Shown here in pieces: positions 63,174-64,000 of a stretch of DNA of 64,000 nt. The number at the start of each line of letters is the position of its first letter. Positions within the stretch are counted from its first letter, which is position 1. The position numbers and the translations under genes are program-made. The notes under the pieces were generated by a model, which was given only the letters and a program-made list of their open reading frames with translations, made no database searches and was not told where the DNA came from. The DNA comes from an uncultured Flavobacteriaceae bacterium. GTDB taxonomy: Bacteria; Bacteroidota; Bacteroidia; Flavobacteriales; Flavobacteriaceae. Where the stretch lies: the NCBI GenBank assembly GCA_943789305.1, contig CALSTP010000002.1, positions 85,173 to 149,172 on the forward strand. Direction: 5' to 3'.

Positions 63174-64000
63174 AACTAGCACTAAAATTAGCGTTCAAGA
63201 ATCTTTGGGGTGCAGGAACAAGAACTGTTCTCAATGTTTTGGTTCTTTCTTTTTCATTTGTGATCATAATTTTACTCAACTCCATTATGGATGGTTGGGA
63301 CCAACAGGCTCAAAAAGATAGTATTGTTTGGGAGTTTGGAGAAGGGCATTTACTGCACAAACAATATGACCCATTGGATTCTTTTACTATTCTCGATGGA
63401 CACGGGCCCATCCCAAAAAATCAATTGGGTATAACCCCGATATTGGTGTATCAAGCAACCATTTATCCTCAGGGCAGGATGAAAGGAATTGTATTAAAAG
63501 GTATTGATTCTAACCAAACGATTTTGGAACTTCCTATTGAGAAAGTAAAAACAAGTGAGGCAAAATTTCCGGTAATTATCGGAAAGCGTTTGGCTGAATC
63601 TGCCAAACTAAACAAGGGAGATGAGGTTCAAATTCGATGGCGAGATAAAAACGGCACTTACGATGCAAACACCTTGACCATTGTCGATGTTTTTGATTCC
63701 AACGTCCCAAATATTGATAACGGGCAAATATGGATGGACATCAAGACCCTCTGGAAAATGACAGACTTGAACCAAGAAGCTTCATTTTTTGTGGCAGATA
63801 AAAATTACAAGGCAGAAGCTTTACCATTGTGGAGGTTCAAAAGTCAAGAAGCATTATTAAAGCAGCTCAAAGATTTGATCAACCAAAAGAAAACAGGTCA
63901 AGCCATTATTTATTTATTGCTTATGGCAATTGCCTTACTTGCTGTTTTTGACACTCAAATTCTTTCCATTTTTAGAAGACAGAAAGAAATAGGCACTTAC
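63170..64000 (+). CDS. FtsX-like ABC permease, partial at the window end
   Basis: ATG at 63170 overlaps the ATPase stop codon (ATGA). The visible 277 residues include an N-terminal transmembrane helix (about 17-38), a periplasmic domain (about 40-240, with VIIGKRLAESAKLNKGDEV, typical of MacB/LolC-type permeases) and the start of the next helix (about 243-262) followed by the conserved cytoplasmic RRQKEIGTY. This last motif is the family's landmark. The remaining helices lie beyond 64000. With the ATPase it should form a MacB/Lol-like exporter of unknown substrate. Confidence 0.88.
   Translation, partial: MKLALKLAFKNLWGAGTRTVLNVLVLSFSFVIIILLNSIMDGWDQQAQKDSIVWEFGEGHLLHKQYDPLDSFTILDGHGPIPKNQLGITPILVYQATIYPQGRMKGIVLKGIDSNQTILELPIEKVKTSEAKFPVIIGKRLAESAKLNKGDEVQIRWRDKNGTYDANTLTIVDVFDSNVPNIDNGQIWMDIKTLWKMTDLNQEASFFVADKNYKAEALPLWRFKSQEALLKQLKDLINQKKTGQAIIYLLLMAIALLAVFDTQILSIFRRQKEIGTY

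Overview
The window looks like chromosome of a marine member of the Bacteroidota, most likely Flavobacteriaceae. The signs are high A+T content, lipoproteins opening with a Cys-Ser-Lys-Asp-rich motif, few Shine-Dalgarno sites, TAnnTTTG-type promoters, a type IX secretion (T9SS) C-terminal domain, PorP/SprF and OmpA partners, and a Bacteroidota-type tyrosine recombinase. This is inferred from gene content only; no rRNA or complete tRNA gene is present.

Region 1 (1-6.1 kb) is an accessory island. Short secreted or lipoprotein genes alternate with decayed copies, on both strands, of the ends of one small gene (intact at 2135-2347, protein starting MPRPKGSPNK). A tyrosine recombinase gene (4186-5514, minus) lies next to the 3' part of a tRNA gene (about 5659-5699), which looks like the right attachment site of an integrated element. 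The spacer pattern continues past that site around the lipoprotein gene at 5814. Region 2 (6.1-9.5 kb) holds a YheT-like hydrolase, a tiny membrane protein missed by length cut-offs, a secreted unknown and a decayed lipoprotein gene.

Region 3 (9.5-40.8 kb) dominates the window. One surface protein of about 9,217 residues is split by a +1 frameshift near 27617-27620. It carries a signal peptide, about 52 DUF11-type repeats with Asp-rich linkers, inserted thrombospondin-3-like, jelly-roll, C-type-lectin-like and copper-site-bearing cupredoxin-like domains, and a T9SS type B sorting domain. It is followed, nearly without gaps, by PorP/SprF and by a SPOR-TPR-PD40-OmpA protein, the usual partners for exporting and anchoring such adhesins.

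Region 4 (40.8-64 kb) is mostly metabolic. It contains a SnoaL/ABM-like lipoprotein, a deleted hchA remnant, a DUF885 protein, a large Asp-box propeller protein, an amino-acid permease overlapping an aldo/keto reductase-RidA fusion, a decayed VCBS/ASPIC-type gene, katG, three genes of unknown role, an M81 (MlrC-like) lipoprotein with a small partner, an SDR, and a GH3 glycosidase divergent from a TetR gene. The TetR gene leads a tightly overlapping operon (TetR, outer-membrane barrel, ABC ATPase, FtsX-like permease cut by the window end). A perfect 10-bp inverted repeat in the divergent promoter covers the TetR start codon and suggests autoregulation.
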